A stretch of DNA of 14,409 nucleotides, from the NCBI GenBank assembly GCA_947169505.1, contig CAMVPZ010000009.1, positions 1-14,409 on the forward strand, read 5' to 3'. Shown here one piece after another: positions 13,142 through 14,409 of the stretch (positions within the stretch are counted from its first letter, which is position 1; each line of letters opens with the position of its first letter). Source of the stretch: an uncultured Pseudomonadota bacterium (GTDB taxonomy: Bacteria; Pseudomonadota; Alphaproteobacteria; Rs-D84). Both the position numbers and the translations under genes were made by a program. A model generated the notes under the pieces. That model was not told the DNA's origin. It ran no database searches and worked only from the letters and a program-made list of their open reading frames with translations.

Positions 13142-14409
13142 ATGCCTGAATTGGTGCCAATTTTAAATAAAAGTCAAATGGATGCGTTTAATACAATTGA
13201 ACGTACGCATTCTAATGTTTTGATTTTGGGACAGGCGGGAACCGGGAAATCAACGTTTGTTCAATATTTGAAATCGGCGTCAAGCAAACGCATAGTTTGT
13301 GCATGTCCAACAGCGGTTTCTGCATTGAATATTGGTGGACAAACAATACATTCATTGTTTCAAATACAACCACGTGATTTTATTATGCCTGAATTGTTAA
13401 AATTAAAGGCTAAACCACGAAACATCCTAAATGCCACAGATGTTTTGGTTATTGATGAAATATCTATGGTGGCACCAGATTTGTTGGATGCTATTGATAT
13501 TTTGGCACGCAGCGCCCGACATAATAATGCGCCTTTTGGGGGAATTCAAATTGTGGCGATTGGCGATATGTTTCAATTGCCGCCTGTTATTACACGGGAC
13601 AGTGAACAGTATTATGAACAGGCCTATGAATATAAAAATGCTTATTTCTTTGATTCAAATGTTTACAAGCGTGCAGATTTTATAAAATATGATTTTAATA
13701 CGGTATATCGCCAAAGTGATAATGATTTGCTGCAAAATTTAATGCGGTTGCGTGAAAACGATACGTCTGCGCTGTCTTTTTTCAACACTTGTAAAATAGA
13801 CGATGAAAACATTCGTAAAAATGCGGTTATAATCACGCCTTTTCGTAATGTGGCAGAACGTATAAACGCTAACAAATTAAATCAAATCAATGCACCAGAA
13901 ATCATTTATAATGGGGTTTTGAACGGTAATTTTAATGCGAACGACGTTCCTGCACCTATGGAATTAAGGTTAAAACAGGGCGCACTAGTCATGTTTGTTA
14001 AAAATGGTGATAAATGGCATAACGGTTCTGTCGGGATTGTAGAAAATTTGGGTGCCAAAGAAATCATAGTTCAATTATTGGATGATGATAAAAATGATTT
14101 GGTTGTGGTAAAACCTGAAAAATGGGAAAAGATAAAATACGCCCGTGATGAAAATGACAGAATAGTTGAAAATGAGATTGGTTCGTATAAACAATTTCCA
14201 TTAACTTTGGGATATGCCATGACGATACATAAATCCCAAGGTAAAACATTATCAAAGGTTATAATTGATATTTCACGTGGTGCTTTTGCGCATGGGCAAA
14301 CTTATGTTGCATTATCACGAACCAGACATGCAAATGATATGCATATTGTGAAGCCTTTGTCTCAACGAGATTTGATTTTTGATAAACGAATTTTGGATTT
14401 TGTTAATGA
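13142..14409 (+). CDS. PIF1/RecD-like superfamily 1 DNA helicase, open at the right edge
   Basis: ATP-dependent DNA helicase of the PIF1/RecD2-like group, expected to act on DNA structures in replication or repair. The frame is open from ATG 13142 to the window end (422 codons plus two bases), so the stop is not seen. Motifs: Walker A GQAGTGKS (30-37, K36), ACPTAVSALNIGGQTIHSLF (54-73, motif Ia), Walker B VIDEISMV (103-110), GDMFQLPPV (141-149, motif III) and VYRQ. Near the end LGYAMTIHKSQGKT (about 355-368) and YVALSR (motifs V-VI) are present. All core helicase motifs lie within the visible part, so little is likely to be missing. No Shine-Dalgarno sequence precedes the start. It is divergent from the CAT tRNA and has no partner gene visible. 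Confidence 0.9.
   Translation, partial: MPELVPILNKSQMDAFNTIERTHSNVLILGQAGTGKSTFVQYLKSASSKRIVCACPTAVSALNIGGQTIHSLFQIQPRDFIMPELLKLKAKPRNILNATDVLVIDEISMVAPDLLDAIDILARSARHNNAPFGGIQIVAIGDMFQLPPVITRDSEQYYEQAYEYKNAYFFDSNVYKRADFIKYDFNTVYRQSDNDLLQNLMRLRENDTSALSFFNTCKIDDENIRKNAVIITPFRNVAERINANKLNQINAPEIIYNGVLNGNFNANDVPAPMELRLKQGALVMFVKNGDKWHNGSVGIVENLGAKEIIVQLLDDDKNDLVVVKPEKWEKIKYARDENDRIVENEIGSYKQFPLTLGYAMTIHKSQGKTLSKVIIDISRGAFAHGQTYVALSRTRHANDMHIVKPLSQRDLIFDKRILDFVN

Overview
The window looks like ordinary chromosome from an AT-rich bacterium, most probably an uncultured or host-associated alphaproteobacterium. That placement is an inference from the frr-uppS order, an RNase E/G with an acidic insertion in its S1 domain, tRNAs with encoded CCA, and compact Gram-negative envelope genes. 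I cannot fix the species. I see no rRNA, CRISPR array, intact insertion sequence or phage gene.

Layout. Bases 1-919 (minus) hold the 5' part of uppS (cut by the window edge) behind frr. Bases 1013-1175 (plus) hold tRNA-Ala(GGC) and tRNA-His(GTG). Bases 1176-1701 are the longest gene-free stretch and the most unusual part. There the last 20 bp of tRNA-His (with flank) recur 271 bp downstream, each copy is followed by a terminator hairpin of different sequence, and each terminator is followed by a 52-bp repeat (51/52 identical). The first repeat unit also carries fragments of the tRNA-His T-arm in direct and inverted orientation. Bases 1702-2448 encode a SIMPL-domain membrane-anchored protein. 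Bases 2522-6268 are a tight ligA-pbp1A pair (NAD-dependent DNA ligase and a short bifunctional penicillin-binding protein). Bases 6335-8113 encode an ABC exporter half-transporter, 8170-9195 a YbhN/MprF-type membrane protein, and 9401-11200 an RNase E/G. Convergent to that is a BaiN/YhiN-type flavoprotein (11230-12375, minus). It is divergent from a guanine-deaminase-like gene (12459-12935). A CAT-anticodon tRNA (12972-13048, minus) and a PIF1-like helicase (13142 to the right edge, still open) end the window.

How the genes relate. Most are housekeeping genes: translation recycling, undecaprenyl phosphate and peptidoglycan synthesis, replication and repair, RNA decay. uppS supplies the lipid carrier that the Pbp1A glycosyltransferase uses indirectly, and the ABC and YbhN-like proteins are probably envelope lipid transporters. 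I see no evidence of one dedicated novel system. The points worth a second look are the tRNA-His 3'-end duplication with its tRNA-derived repeats, and a recurring promoter layout (TTGC-type -35, 16-17 bp spacer, TATAAT-like -10). In ligA, the flavoprotein gene and perhaps the helicase gene, that layout puts the predicted transcription start on the A of the ATG with no Shine-Dalgarno sequence, which suggests leaderless mRNAs.
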